The notes: generated from the sequence alone by a model not told the origin. Shown: positions 35,762 through 45,597, numbered from the stretch's first letter. The stretch: 64,000 nt of DNA from Bacteroidales bacterium (GCA_022648545.1 JALCMP010000001.1:124001-188000), one strand, 5' to 3'. Program-made: numbers and translations.

Positions 35762-37414
35762 TTATTCAAGCGGCTTGTCTGGATTCCTTTTTGCAATTAC
35801 CTCGCGAAAGCATTTGAGGGCCTTTGCAAACTGCTTATCATATCGCAATATAAATTCTGCACTCCCTGCATTATAATAATACGCACGAACTATTTCCGAT
35901 TCGAGTACGGGCTTGAATTCCTTTTCCTTTATTCTTAACATCTGAGTCTTGGAAATATTCAACTTCTTGCTGAGAGCTTCGAACTCCTGCTTGTTCAGAT
36001 CATACATGTTTTCATCCTTGGCATCCTTTATTATATCGTCCAAAGCAACCTGTGCGGCACTTCTGCTGTCGAATTTCCGTGCAGAAGCATATTCTACGAA
36101 ATCGGAATATTCCTTTTCGGTCATCGCAAAATTCTCCGGTAGGGATATGGAATCATGTTCGGCATAAAACTTCCTTGCATAATCCCCGAATATATCGTTA
36201 TAAAGCAGAGACATGGTCGGTCTGCTGTATTTAACCGAAGGAATAAGAGTATCGGGAGTTATTCCTCCTCCGTCATAAACCGTACGTCCGTGCATCGTCT
36301 TGAAAGGTTTTTTAAGAGAATCCGGTATAGACCCTACACTGCCGTCGGGATTCCTGTGGGAATAATCTATTGCCTGCACGCATCTTCCGCTCGGTGTATA
36401 ATATTTTGCGGTAGTAACCTTGAGCTTCCCTCCGTAACCTACAGGTACGATGGACTGTACGAGACCCTTGCCGAATGTACGGGTACCTATTATCGTAGCT
36501 CTGTCGAGATCCTGAAGAGATCCGGATACTATTTCGGAAGACGAAGCTGTTCCGGAATTTACCAGTACGGCAAGCGGAATTTCGGTGTCGAGCGGTTCTG
36601 TATCCGTTTTGTAATATCTTATGGAACCCGGTATGCGTCCTCTGGAAGTTACCACAAGTGTTCCCTTGGGAACGAAAAGAGAAACAATTTTAACGGCTTC
36701 GTCAAGCAAACCGCCTCCGTTTCCCCTCAAATCGAGGATTATGCCTTCGGCTCCTTCATTCTTAAGTTTTACCACTGCATCGCGTACGTCGCGGGAACCG
36801 CCTACGGTAAAGGCGGAAAGATCTATATATCCTATGTTTCCTCCCGTAATGCCGCTGTAAACCACATCAGGGAAATGCACCCTTCTCCGGGTTATCACCT
36901 GTTTCACGGTCTTGCCGCTTCTTGCCTTCCTTATAAGGAATTCCACTTTCGTCCCCGGTTGTCCCTTCATTCTGCTGCTGCACTGCTCTGCGGTGAGGGG
37001 TTTTACATCCTTGCCGTCTATCTTCAATATAATATCTCCGGGTTCGAGACCGTTTTCAGCTGCAGGAGAGCCTTCATAAGGCTGGGCTATTATGACTCCC
37101 AACGAGTCAACCTTCTTTATGGTGGCCCCTATCCCTCCGTAAGTGGCTGTCGTCATCAGCTGAAGATTTTCCTGATCTGCTTCATCTATATAAACCGTAT
37201 ATGGATCTATCGAGTGCAACATTGCATCTATTCCTGTCTTTACAAGTTTCCCGGCATCCAGTGTATCCACATAGTTGGCTTGCAGCTGTCGCAATATATT
37301 GTACTGTATCTCCAGATTCCGGGCAGCCTTGAATTCGTCGGTCTGGGCTCCTGCGGTTAATGAAAATCCCGTTATAAAAAGCGTACAGAGAATAATAGAA
37401 AATATTTTTTTCAT
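35762..37414 (-). CDS. S41 family C-terminal processing protease
   Basis: Exported tail-specific protease of 550 residues. A signal peptide occupies about residues 1-23, followed by an N-terminal helical region, a PDZ domain (about 85-175) and the S41 catalytic domain. The catalytic serine is Ser291 (in NSGTASSSEIV) and the lysine Lys316 (in TRTFGKGLVQ). Enzymes of this CtpA/Prc type trim or degrade envelope proteins in the periplasm. A helical C-terminal extension from about 430 is longer than in the smallest CtpA enzymes. It converges on the U32 gene with a 22-bp gap and no hairpin. Confidence 0.93.
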   Translation of the reverse strand: MKKIFSIILCTLFITGFSLTAGAQTDEFKAARNLEIQYNILRQLQANYVDTLDAGKLVKTGIDAMLHSIDPYTVYIDEADQENLQLMTTATYGGIGATIKKVDSLGVIIAQPYEGSPAAENGLEPGDIILKIDGKDVKPLTAEQCSSRMKGQPGTKVEFLIRKARSGKTVKQVITRRRVHFPDVVYSGITGGNIGYIDLSAFTVGGSRDVRDAVVKLKNEGAEGIILDLRGNGGGLLDEAVKIVSLFVPKGTLVVTSRGRIPGSIRYYKTDTEPLDTEIPLAVLVNSGTASSSEIVSGSLQDLDRATIIGTRTFGKGLVQSIVPVGYGGKLKVTTAKYYTPSGRCVQAIDYSHRNPDGSVGSIPDSLKKPFKTMHGRTVYDGGGITPDTLIPSVKYSRPTMSLLYNDIFGDYARKFYAEHDSISLPENFAMTEKEYSDFVEYASARKFDSRSAAQVALDDIIKDAKDENMYDLNKQEFEALSKKLNISKTQMLRIKEKEFKPVLESEIVRAYYYNAGSAEFILRYDKQFAKALKCFREVIAKRNPDKPLE

Positions 37415-37448
37415 TTTTACCTATATTTATACAAATCCAAACTTTTAG

Positions 37449-37456
37449 TAACTTTG
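37449..37456 (+). promoter_or_regulatory. -7 element for rdgB
   Basis: TAACTTTG is an exact -7 match 18 bp before the rdgB start codon, giving a leader of about 12 bases. It also argues against the ATG at 37454, which lies inside this element. Confidence 0.55.
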
Positions 37457-37474
37457 GGAAAACTATCACCTTTT

Positions 37475-38065
37475 ATGGAAATTATTTTTGCCACAGGCAA
37501 TAAGCACAAAGTTAGCGAAGTTCAACAATCTTTAGGCCGTAAATCTACATTAATTATGCCAAAGGATATGGGAATAACGGAAGAAATTCCCGAGAACGGC
37601 AATACTTTGGAAGAAAATGCAATAGAAAAATGCGAATACATATGGAAGAAATCGGGTAAGGCATGCTTTGCGGACGATACCGGACTTGAAGTGGAAGCTC
37701 TCGGCGGAGCCCCGGGTGTCTATACGGCCAGATATGCCGGCCCCGGAAAAGATTCCGCTGCCAACATGGATAAACTTCTGGATGCTCTGGAAGGATTGCC
37801 CGCCGGAAAAAGGAAAGCCAGATTCAGGACTGTAATAGCACTCAGGGACAATGAAGGACTGCATTTATTCGAAGGATCCATGGATGGAACCATAGGCACT
37901 GAAAAAAAAGGATCGGAAGGATTCGGATACGATCCCATATTCATTCCGGGGGAATACGGCGGAAAGACCCTTGCCGAAATAACCATGGATGAAAAAAACA
38001 AAATATCACACAGAGGAAAAGCAGTTGCGGCCCTAAAGACCTATCTGCTGGGCCATACCTTATAA
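37475..38065 (+). CDS. rdgB: Non-canonical purine NTP pyrophosphatase (RdgB/HAM1)
   Basis: Hydrolyses dITP, XTP and ITP to the monophosphates and so keeps deaminated purines out of DNA. The protein is 196 residues from MEIIFATGNKHK, the standard HAM1 N-terminus (nucleotide-binding ATGNxxK). The metal-binding DDTGLEVEALGGAPGVYTARYAG and the C-terminal EGFGYDPIFIP and ISHRGKA segments are intact. An ATG 21 bp upstream lies inside the -7 element and is rejected. It precedes recO by 8 bp. Confidence 0.96.
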   Translation: MEIIFATGNKHKVSEVQQSLGRKSTLIMPKDMGITEEIPENGNTLEENAIEKCEYIWKKSGKACFADDTGLEVEALGGAPGVYTARYAGPGKDSAANMDKLLDALEGLPAGKRKARFRTVIALRDNEGLHLFEGSMDGTIGTEKKGSEGFGYDPIFIPGEYGGKTLAEITMDEKNKISHRGKAVAALKTYLLGHTL

Positions 38066-38073
38066 GAGCTGGC

Positions 38074-38778
38074 ATGGTAGTGAAAACACAGATAATAGTG
38101 CTTAATACCATAAAGCATGGAGACAACGGACTGGTAGTACAATGCTATTCCCGGGAAAACGGACGCATGGCATTTTTTCTGAGAGGCAGGACGGGGAAAA
38201 GAAGCATGAATTCCATGCTCCACAGGGTAAGCATTCTGGATACAATTGCATACGAATCGGGATCACATATGCCGGTCATAAGAGAAATGTCTCCGGCGGC
38301 CGATCTCGGGCCTGTGATAACAGATATTTACAAAAATACCGTAGCTATATTCATCTGTGAGGTAATAACCAAGTTCATAAGAGAATCAGAGCCGAATCCC
38401 GCTTTATATTCTTTTCTTTCGTCAAACATACAGATACTGGCCGCCACCGATCACCCTGTTTACAATTTCCACCTGCATTTTCTGGCCCATCTGTGCAGGA
38501 TCCTGGGATTTTTCCCTTCGTCCAATTACTCTGCCGAAAATAAGTACTTCGATCCGCAGGCGGCGCGGTTCACGGATATTCCATCAGGGTTTACCGAAAA
38601 CGAATCTCTTATTTTTTACAGACTTATGACAACACCCCTTACAGAGAGCTGGAAAATAAACGGATCCGGTAAGGAGCGTACGTCTCTGGCTGGGAAACTC
38701 ACCTCATATTTGTCGGAGCATCTCGGAATAACAATAGAACTGAAATCCATAAAGATCCTGCATGAAATATTTTCATAA
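38074..38778 (+). CDS. recO: DNA repair protein RecO
   Basis: RecO, 234 residues, loads RecA onto SSB-coated single strands in the RecFOR pathway. It has an N-terminal OB-fold (MVVKTQIIVLNTIKHGDNGLVV and a conserved basic RGRTGKR stretch) and a helical C-terminal domain (LHFLAHLCRILGFFPSSN). The zinc cysteines of some RecO proteins are absent, as in many Bacteroidota. It sits with rdgB in an operon that continues into the GH3 and LuxE-like genes 12 bp downstream. Confidence 0.93.
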   Translation: MVVKTQIIVLNTIKHGDNGLVVQCYSRENGRMAFFLRGRTGKRSMNSMLHRVSILDTIAYESGSHMPVIREMSPAADLGPVITDIYKNTVAIFICEVITKFIRESEPNPALYSFLSSNIQILAATDHPVYNFHLHFLAHLCRILGFFPSSNYSAENKYFDPQAARFTDIPSGFTENESLIFYRLMTTPLTESWKINGSGKERTSLAGKLTSYLSEHLGITIELKSIKILHEIFS

Positions 38779-38790
38779 ACCATCAAAACG

Positions 38791-40314
38791 ATGAAAATCG
38801 CCAATAATATACTATCGGAATATTACGGCAGGCTGACCTCCAGAATGAAAAAGGCAGCCGAACATCCGGAAATATTTCAGGACGAATGCTTCGCCGGACT
38901 CCTAAAAGCAGGCAGACGCACCTCTTTCGGAAAAGAGCACGATTTCGTAAACATAAGGGGAATAAACAGTTTCAGGCGTAACGTTCCCATTAGGGAATAC
39001 GACGACTTCGTCCCCTACATCGACAGAATCCGCAAGGGAGAGGATTACGTACTGTGGGATCAAAAGGTGAAATGGTTCGCCCAATCCAGCGGAACAAGTT
39101 CGGGCAAAAGCAAATTCATCCCCATAACCCCCGATTCATTGAATCTGACGCATTACGGAGGCTTCAAAAGAATGATCCTTTCTTACCTGCTCAGGCATCC
39201 CGACAGCAAAATACTATCCGGGGCAGCTCTCACTTTAGGAGGTAGCGTAAAGCCGGACGTCCTCAACGGAAAAGGGATATTCAGCGGTGACCTCTCAGCC
39301 GTGCTTTTAAAAAATTCCCCGGCCATAGTAGAACTCATAAGAACTCCTAAAAGGGAAACGGCACTTATGGAAGACTTCGACGGCAAGGTAGAAAGAATAT
39401 GCCGCGAAAGCACAAAACGGAACGTAACCAGTTTCAGCGGCGTCCCAAGCTGGAACCTAATAATGCTGGAGAGGGTTCTGCGGTACACCGGAAAGAAAGA
39501 CATAAGGGAAATATGGCCGAATCTCGAACTTTTTATGCACGGAGGGATAAATTTCGCTCCCTACAAAAAATTATTCGAAGAAATTATTTCCGGAGAAGAT
39601 ATGCACTATCTGGAAAATTATAATGCATCGGAAGGTTACTTTGCCTTTCAGGACGATGAAAACAACGATTCCATGCTGCTGACGACAGATAACGGAATAT
39701 TTTACGAATTCATCCCCATGAACGAGTTCGACGACGTAATGAGCGGACGCCGCACCGACATTCCGCTGCTGGGAGACGTATCCGAAGGCATAAACTATGC
39801 AATGGTCATTTCGACGTGCGGCGGACTCTACAGATACCTCATAGGCGATTGTGTAACTTTTTCCTCAACACGGCCGTACAGGATAAAGATAACCGGAAGG
39901 ACAAAACTATACATCAACGCATTCGGAGAAGAGCTTATGATAGGAAATGCTGAAAAAGCTATTGCGGCCGCATGCGAAAAAACGGATTGTACGATTAGCA
40001 ACTACACCGTACATCCGGTATTTATGAACAACAAAAGCAAGGGCCGCCACGAATGGCTGATAGAGTTCGCAAAGGAACCGGCCGATCCCGAAAAGTTTGC
40101 AGAAGAACTCGACAGACAGGTAGCATTACATAATTCCGACTATGAAGCAAAACGCAGGAATAATGCCACTATGCTCAGTCTCAAAATGGTAAAACTTAAA
40201 AAAGGAACTTTTTATAAATGGATGGAACAAAAAGGCAAGATAGGAGGACAGAACAAGGTCCCCAGGTTATGCCGCGATTCCAAAATAGCAAATGAACTCA
40301 TCAAACTACAATAA
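38791..40314 (+). CDS. GH3-family acyl-adenylating protein
   Basis: This 507-residue protein belongs to the GH3 (auxin-responsive promoter) family, ANL-type enzymes that in plants adenylate acids and join them to amino acids. The ATP-binding motif AQSSGTSSGKSKFIPIT lies at about residues 93-109; the YNASEGYFAFQ segment is the second acyl/AMP-binding motif, and GLYRYLIGD the third. Bacterial members have no assigned substrate. It is followed, with a 23-bp overlap, by a LuxE-like acyl-activating gene, suggesting a joint two-step reaction. Confidence 0.9.
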   Translation: MKIANNILSEYYGRLTSRMKKAAEHPEIFQDECFAGLLKAGRRTSFGKEHDFVNIRGINSFRRNVPIREYDDFVPYIDRIRKGEDYVLWDQKVKWFAQSSGTSSGKSKFIPITPDSLNLTHYGGFKRMILSYLLRHPDSKILSGAALTLGGSVKPDVLNGKGIFSGDLSAVLLKNSPAIVELIRTPKRETALMEDFDGKVERICRESTKRNVTSFSGVPSWNLIMLERVLRYTGKKDIREIWPNLELFMHGGINFAPYKKLFEEIISGEDMHYLENYNASEGYFAFQDDENNDSMLLTTDNGIFYEFIPMNEFDDVMSGRRTDIPLLGDVSEGINYAMVISTCGGLYRYLIGDCVTFSSTRPYRIKITGRTKLYINAFGEELMIGNAEKAIAAACEKTDCTISNYTVHPVFMNNKSKGRHEWLIEFAKEPADPEKFAEELDRQVALHNSDYEAKRRNNATMLSLKMVKLKKGTFYKWMEQKGKIGGQNKVPRLCRDSKIANELIKLQ

Positions 40315-41302
40315 GATATGGCGTGAAGTCTTTAAAATAGATACGCCGGAACGTTTCGAAGAACTGGCCATGGATATTTTCAGCTACCAGTCTTTACACT
40401 GCAAGGTATATAATGAATATCTATCCCTGCTCGGAACGGATATCCGCAATATAAGTGGGACAGAACAAATACCGTTCCTTCCCATACGATTTTTCAAATC
40501 CAGAACGGTAACCACGGGAGACCCATCTGACAGGCATATGGTATTCACCAGCAGTGCAACAACAGGAATGGTCCCTTCAAGACATTTCGTAAACAACCTC
40601 AACGTTTATGATGCGGATCTTATGTGCGGTTTCGAAAAATTCTACGGCGATCCGTCGGGGTACTCTATTCTGGCCCTGCTTCCTTCTTATCTCGAAAGAG
40701 AAGGGTCTTCCCTGGTATATATGGCTGACAAGCTTATAAAGAAGTCGGGAGACGGAGGATTCTATCTCTATGATTACGAGGCTCTGCACGAAAAACTGGA
40801 GAAACTTAAGAAAGGGCATAAAAAAGTTCTGCTTATAGGTGTAAGCTTCGCTCTTCTGGATTTCGTTGAGAAATATAAAACCGTCTTTCCAAATCTTATA
40901 GTTATGGAAACAGGAGGGATGAAGGGAAGGAAACGCGAAATAAGCAGGAAAGAACTTCATCAAAAACTGGCGGCGGGATTCGGCGTAAAAGACATCCATT
41001 CTGAATACGGTATGGCGGAATTACTCTCTCAGGCCTATTCATCGGGAGACGGATTGTTTTCGACGCCTCCATGGATGAAAATATATCTGCGGGACATGTT
41101 TGATCCTTCAATAATAAACAAATATGCCTCCCCGGAAACAGGAGGAGGCATAAACATTATAGATTTAGGAAATTGCTATTCTTGTGCGTTCATAGAGACG
41201 GAAGATAACGGGCATTTCTCCGCGGACGGCAGATTTGCAGTAGACGGAAGAATAAGGAATTCTGAACTTCGCGGCTGCAACATGCTCCTCGGAGATGTAT
41301 GA
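40292..41302 (+). CDS. LuxE/PaaK-like acyl-protein synthetase
   Basis: This 336-residue protein resembles the LuxE family of acyl-protein synthetases, also ANL-like. Visible landmarks are the FLPIRFFKSRTV segment and the phosphate-binding-like MVFTSSATTGMVPSRHF, where the serine/threonine-rich loop corresponds to ATP binding, then MAELLSQAYS near the C-terminus. LuxE activates fatty acids for the LuxC reductase, but no luxC, luxD or luciferase gene is here, so luminescence is excluded. The start lies inside the GH3 gene, in another frame. The substrate is unknown. Confidence 0.82.
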   Translation: MNSSNYNKIWREVFKIDTPERFEELAMDIFSYQSLHCKVYNEYLSLLGTDIRNISGTEQIPFLPIRFFKSRTVTTGDPSDRHMVFTSSATTGMVPSRHFVNNLNVYDADLMCGFEKFYGDPSGYSILALLPSYLEREGSSLVYMADKLIKKSGDGGFYLYDYEALHEKLEKLKKGHKKVLLIGVSFALLDFVEKYKTVFPNLIVMETGGMKGRKREISRKELHQKLAAGFGVKDIHSEYGMAELLSQAYSSGDGLFSTPPWMKIYLRDMFDPSIINKYASPETGGGINIIDLGNCYSCAFIETEDNGHFSADGRFAVDGRIRNSELRGCNMLLGDV

Positions 41303-41308
41303 TATTTA

Positions 41309-44300
41309 TTAAGATGCGCCCAATACTTTAAGCTGTTTAATATATCCGTCCGTTATGGCCGATAATTCCTTGGCCTTATCCGAAGCTCCGTTGTTCTTGA
41401 AAGTATCTTCCAGCAAAAGCAAATAATAAAACGACTGTTGGAAATATTCTTCGGACATCAGGCGTCCGTCCTTTATCTTTGAAAACAGATCGAGATGAAG
41501 TCTGGTTTCTCTTACAAAATCATCGCACAGCTTAAAAGCCTTATCCCTGGCTCCGGCCTGAAGGTAAATTTTTATGGCATTCATCACACTCCTGTCGTTT
41601 ATCGCAGAAATTACGGAATTATTAAGAGGCAATGCCCCCGGAGAAGTTACTTCCTGCATCTTGTCAAGCAGGGATATCGCCTCTTCTTTCCTGCCTTCGT
41701 TCAAAACATATCCTGCAGCAGTTGCAAACATGCTTCTTATCGGAACCAGCGAATTAAACGTTAGAACGTGCTGGTAATCAAAATTAAGAGTGGAATCATT
41801 AAAACACTGCCAGTTATAGACATGCATAAGATTATAGGGAACTTTGGGATCCATGAGCTTCACATTATCAGGTGCGGTACCGGTAGCATTTTTTATAGGA
41901 ACGAACTTGTATGTAAAACCGTCGTACATCAGATAATCCTTTATTCCTATATTTATATCTCCGCCTCGCTGGAGGAAATAGAAAGGCCTGTCCCAATTAT
42001 AATTGGATAATATATCCAATATTATAAGATCGGTTTTATTTATGGATTTCACACCATCGGGAATTTTCAGGACTATTGTATCCGGTACTTCCGACATAAG
42101 AGAATCGGGCACGATTTGATACTTCCTCACATTGGCCTTGTTCACCGGTATCGAAATCTTGTCGGCTGCAATATAATTATGGTTGCGGCCGTCGCTGAGA
42201 GGGACTACTATTTTTGGATTCTTAAAGATATCCATAACGGCCTTCGCAGTTATAGCCCTGTCTCCGAATCTGTTGTAAACCTGAACATAGTCGTTCGTCC
42301 CGTAAAAGTATTGCGATCTGTCCAAATCTATAGGAACAGGGTCGGAATCATAACTCTTGCATTTCATCTGGTCTATATACCAGTCGGTTCCCAACAGCGA
42401 GGTATTGAGTATCCTCACGTCTGTCCTTACACCCTCTACTTCCTGAATATACCACAAGGGGAAGGTATCGTTGTCTCCGTGCGTTACAAGCATGGCATCT
42501 TTCCCCAACGGCTTAAGATAATTGTAAGCCATATTCCTTACCATATATCTGCCGCTTCTGTCATGGTCGTCCCATGTCTGGGAAAGCATCTGGAAAGGAA
42601 CGCATATGCATAACACGCCTGCCAATACGGAGGCAACCCTTGGAGACATTATTTTTTTGAACAGATCATACAATACCATTACGCCCAGCCCTATCCATAT
42701 TGCAAAGGCATAGAACGATCCGGCATAGGCATAATCCCTTTCGCGGGGTTGAAGCGGAGGCTGGTTCAAGTACATTACGATTGCTATTCCGGTGAGGAAA
42801 AACAGGAGAAATATTACGAAAAAATTCCGTCCGTCCTTTTTATACTGGTAAAACAGTCCGAGAAGACCGAGAAGCAACGGAAGAAAATAAAAATGGTTTT
42901 TGGCCCTGCTGTGCACTATGTAATCAGGTCCCGTAGACTGATCGCCAAGTCTGGCCTTATCTATGAATTTTATTCCGCTTTCCCAATTTCCCTTGAACAG
43001 GTCACCGGGAATGCTGGGCTGCAAATCGTTTTGCCTTCCGACGAAATTCCACATAAAATAGCGTAAATACATAAAGTCCAGCTGATAATCGAGGAAATAA
43101 GACAGTTCGGCTCCGAAAGTCGGCATCTTCTCGTTCGAGCCGGATATAGCCCTGCCCTTTCCGTTGGTATACATGGCATAGAAGGACTTATACGAATCGT
43201 CGGAATCGCTCCACATCCGGGGGAACAGGGTTTCGGTAGAAGAATCGTATACTGGATTCACCGGTCCGTCAAGTTTTATATATTTTCCGTTTGAAAAATT
43301 CCAGTATGAAGGGGTCTTAAGATCTACTATTTTAGAAGCATACGTCTGTCCGTAGATAATAGGAGCGGATCCGTACTGCTCCCTGTCTATATACCTTACC
43401 AGCGTAAAGGGATTATCGGGCTGATATTCGTTGGTAGGAGTATTTACGGAAGATCTTATAATAACTACGGCAAATACCGAATAGCCCATCATCAGCATGG
43501 TAAGGCATAGGAGGACGATGTTCATTATCTTTCTGCGTTTCTTGTAAGAATAATATATACCCCAGAAACATAAAGCTATAAGAGCCAATATATATATTGC
43601 AGCTCCTATATTTTTGGAAAAATGCAGAATATTTACGAAAAAAAGATCCACATATGCGGCCGATTTCGGCAAATACGGAATGAAAAGGAATAATATGAAA
43701 GCCAGGATAACGCACGAAAGAAGGAAGGCATTGACAGCCCCTTTTTTCGAAAATTTATATTTCCTGTAATAATATATCATCCCCATGGCAGGAATGGTAA
43801 GCAAATTAAGCAGATGCACTCCTATTGATATACCCATGAGAAAGGCTATCAGAACTATCCACCTGTTTGCATACCGTCCGTCTGCATCCTCTTCCCATTT
43901 GAGCATCGCCCAGAAAATGAATGCGGTAAATAAAGACGACATCCCATATACTTCGCCTTCGACTGCGGAAAACCAGAATGTATCCGACCAGCAATAAGCC
44001 AGAGCACCAACGGCTCCGGCAGCATAGGCCGCTATTGCATTGCCTGCTTTTTCCAGTCCTCCTTTTTTTTCAATTATTCTTCTTGCAAGATGGACTATAG
44101 TAAGATACAGCAGCAATATGGTAAGAGCCGAACAAAGTGCGCTCATGGAATTTATAAGCATTGCAGCATGTTCCTTGTTCCCGAAGAACGTAAAGAATCT
44201 TGCTATCAATTGAAAATCAGGGTTTCCGGGAGGATGTCCGACTTCCAGTTTATAAGATGAAGCTATAAATTCACCGCAATCCCAGAAACTAGCCGAAGGT

Positions 44301-44389
44301 TCTATCGTGGAAAGATAGGTAAATGCGGCTATCGCAAACACCACAACGGCCATGATGTTGTTGATCTTTTTGAATTTTTTGAATCCCAT
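41309..44389 (-). CDS. DUF2723 membrane glycosyltransferase-like protein
   Basis: This 1026-residue protein has an N-terminal block of about 12-14 transmembrane helices (to about residue 600) and a large C-terminal extracytoplasmic part with helical repeats near the end. The first loop has FWDCGEFIASSYKLEVGHPPGNP, the DUF2723 signature; its acidic residue occupies the place of the catalytic Asp of protein mannosyltransferases. DUF2723 is regarded as a GT-C fold family using lipid-linked sugars, probably for surface or secreted protein glycosylation; the donor is unknown. It converges with the LuxE-like gene and diverges from the SUI1-like gene. Confidence 0.9.
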   Translation of the reverse strand: MGFKKFKKINNIMAVVVFAIAAFTYLSTIEPSASFWDCGEFIASSYKLEVGHPPGNPDFQLIARFFTFFGNKEHAAMLINSMSALCSALTILLLYLTIVHLARRIIEKKGGLEKAGNAIAAYAAGAVGALAYCWSDTFWFSAVEGEVYGMSSLFTAFIFWAMLKWEEDADGRYANRWIVLIAFLMGISIGVHLLNLLTIPAMGMIYYYRKYKFSKKGAVNAFLLSCVILAFILFLFIPYLPKSAAYVDLFFVNILHFSKNIGAAIYILALIALCFWGIYYSYKKRRKIMNIVLLCLTMLMMGYSVFAVVIIRSSVNTPTNEYQPDNPFTLVRYIDREQYGSAPIIYGQTYASKIVDLKTPSYWNFSNGKYIKLDGPVNPVYDSSTETLFPRMWSDSDDSYKSFYAMYTNGKGRAISGSNEKMPTFGAELSYFLDYQLDFMYLRYFMWNFVGRQNDLQPSIPGDLFKGNWESGIKFIDKARLGDQSTGPDYIVHSRAKNHFYFLPLLLGLLGLFYQYKKDGRNFFVIFLLFFLTGIAIVMYLNQPPLQPRERDYAYAGSFYAFAIWIGLGVMVLYDLFKKIMSPRVASVLAGVLCICVPFQMLSQTWDDHDRSGRYMVRNMAYNYLKPLGKDAMLVTHGDNDTFPLWYIQEVEGVRTDVRILNTSLLGTDWYIDQMKCKSYDSDPVPIDLDRSQYFYGTNDYVQVYNRFGDRAITAKAVMDIFKNPKIVVPLSDGRNHNYIAADKISIPVNKANVRKYQIVPDSLMSEVPDTIVLKIPDGVKSINKTDLIILDILSNYNWDRPFYFLQRGGDINIGIKDYLMYDGFTYKFVPIKNATGTAPDNVKLMDPKVPYNLMHVYNWQCFNDSTLNFDYQHVLTFNSLVPIRSMFATAAGYVLNEGRKEEAISLLDKMQEVTSPGALPLNNSVISAINDRSVMNAIKIYLQAGARDKAFKLCDDFVRETRLHLDLFSKIKDGRLMSEEYFQQSFYYLLLLEDTFKNNGASDKAKELSAITDGYIKQLKVLGAS

Positions 44390-44425
44390 TATATTAACTT
44401 AATAAGAAAAGTATTATGCAGATAG

Positions 44426-44460
44426 CAAATATACGATTTAAATTTTTATCGCTAACTTTG
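44426..44460. promoter_or_regulatory. Divergent -7 elements for the DUF2723 and SUI1-like genes
   Basis: TATATTTG (minus strand, 44426-44433) serves the DUF2723 gene and TAACTTTG (plus strand, 44453-44460) the SUI1-like gene. Both are exact; their spacing of 19 bp means the core promoters overlap. Confidence 0.55.
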
Positions 44461-44479
44461 TAGCAAAATTCATGCAAAT

Positions 44480-44824
44480 ATGGCTAAAAACGATTGGAAA
44501 AAGAGGAGCGGAGTTGTATTTTCGACAAATCCGGATTTCAATTTCCATACTGCGGAAAACAAAAGTACCGCTGCCCGGCCGTCGCGAGAACAGAGACTTT
44601 ATGTAAGGATGGACAGGAAAGGCCGTGCAGGAAAACAGGTTACTGTAATCGAAGGATTCGAGGGCAGTGAAGAAGATCTAAAAGAACTCGGCAGGCTGGT
44701 CAAAACGAAATGCGGAACGGGCGGAACAGCAAAAGACGGAATAATAATAATACAGGGCGACCTGAGAAGCAAGATTACGGAAATGCTGAAAGGCATGGGA
44801 TATGACACCACAAGAGGGAATTAA
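44480..44824 (+). CDS. eIF1/SUI1 family translation factor (YciH-like)
   Basis: This 114-residue protein has an unstructured N-terminus and a SUI1 domain from about residue 38. It reads LYVRMDRKGRAGKQVTVIEGFEG, then LVKTKCGTGGTAKDGIIIIQGD, typical of the bacterial YciH proteins related to eukaryotic eIF1. E. coli YciH can monitor initiation complexes; the role in this organism is not known. It starts a chain of five overlapping or closely packed plus-strand genes that ends in rnpA and yidD. Confidence 0.9.
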   Translation: MAKNDWKKRSGVVFSTNPDFNFHTAENKSTAARPSREQRLYVRMDRKGRAGKQVTVIEGFEGSEEDLKELGRLVKTKCGTGGTAKDGIIIIQGDLRSKITEMLKGMGYDTTRGN

Positions 44825-45590
44825 CCATACGTGGCATACGGTGCATCTGACCAACGATACATGCATAATCCGGAATGGAAAAGATACATTACCGCTGTCG
44901 GAAGCATTATGCGGAAAATATTCCGAATTTTCCGAAACGGACGGAAGCGGCAGGCTGAATGTTGAGGGCGAAGCCTACTATCTTTTTTTTTCATTCTCTT
45001 TCATATTGATAGCATTCTTTTTCATAGCAGCCTTTTCCAAAATAACCGAAGGCGCCGTCCTGCTTTTTTCATCCGTGCACAAGCTAAAGAAAGTCCTTGC
45101 CATAGACAAGAACGTAAACGACAGATCATGCCGTAATTTCCTTCTTTTCTTTGTAATACTGCTGTCGGGATTTCTTGCAGGAAGATTCGTAAATTTCGGA
45201 GAAACACCGCCTTACATGGTTTCCATTTATATCTTCGCAATATGTGCGATATTTCTTACGGTACGCCTCCTCATCCTCAAACTTCTGGGATGGGTTAATT
45301 CATCCCCTGCCTTCGGCGTAATAAACAGGATGGGCCTTTCTTATTTTGCATTGATCTTCAGCCTGGCTCTGGTCATTACTCTGATATACGTCTTATTTTT
45401 CAGGGACGTTTCCGTAAATGATCTGTATTCTTACATTTTTATATGTACTTCAGTAATACTCATAATCTACTTTATTCGTGTATATCAGATAATTATTTCA
45501 AACGGATTTTCAATTTTTTTCTGGATTTTGTATCTTTGCACTCTTGAAATATTACCGTCGGCAGCACTAATATTTTACTTATCAAGTTAG
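44802..45590 (+). CDS. DUF4271 membrane protein
   Basis: This 262-residue protein belongs to the DUF4271 family, restricted as far as I know to Bacteroidota. It has a polar N-terminal segment of about 60 residues and then about six to seven transmembrane helices, beginning FFSFSFILIAFFFIAAF. The C-terminal half has GLSYFALIFSLALV and FYLSS. It overlaps the SUI1-like gene by 23 bp and precedes hemD by 7 bp, a conserved order in the phylum, but no function is known. The exact start within the overlap is uncertain. Confidence 0.82.
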   Translation: MTPQEGINHTWHTVHLTNDTCIIRNGKDTLPLSEALCGKYSEFSETDGSGRLNVEGEAYYLFFSFSFILIAFFFIAAFSKITEGAVLLFSSVHKLKKVLAIDKNVNDRSCRNFLLFFVILLSGFLAGRFVNFGETPPYMVSIYIFAICAIFLTVRLLILKLLGWVNSSPAFGVINRMGLSYFALIFSLALVITLIYVLFFRDVSVNDLYSYIFICTSVILIIYFIRVYQIIISNGFSIFFWILYLCTLEILPSAALIFYLSS

Positions 45591-45597
45591 ATTTATT

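Noticed and set aside
36155-37360. Long 401-codon open frame antisense to the S41 protease gene
   Set aside because: The composition is rich in Tyr, Cys, Ser and Arg without domain features, while the minus-strand protease is complete and canonical.
40292-41302. Bacterial luminescence operon because of the LuxE-like gene
   Set aside because: No luxC, luxD, luxA or luxB genes are nearby, and the partner is a GH3 protein.
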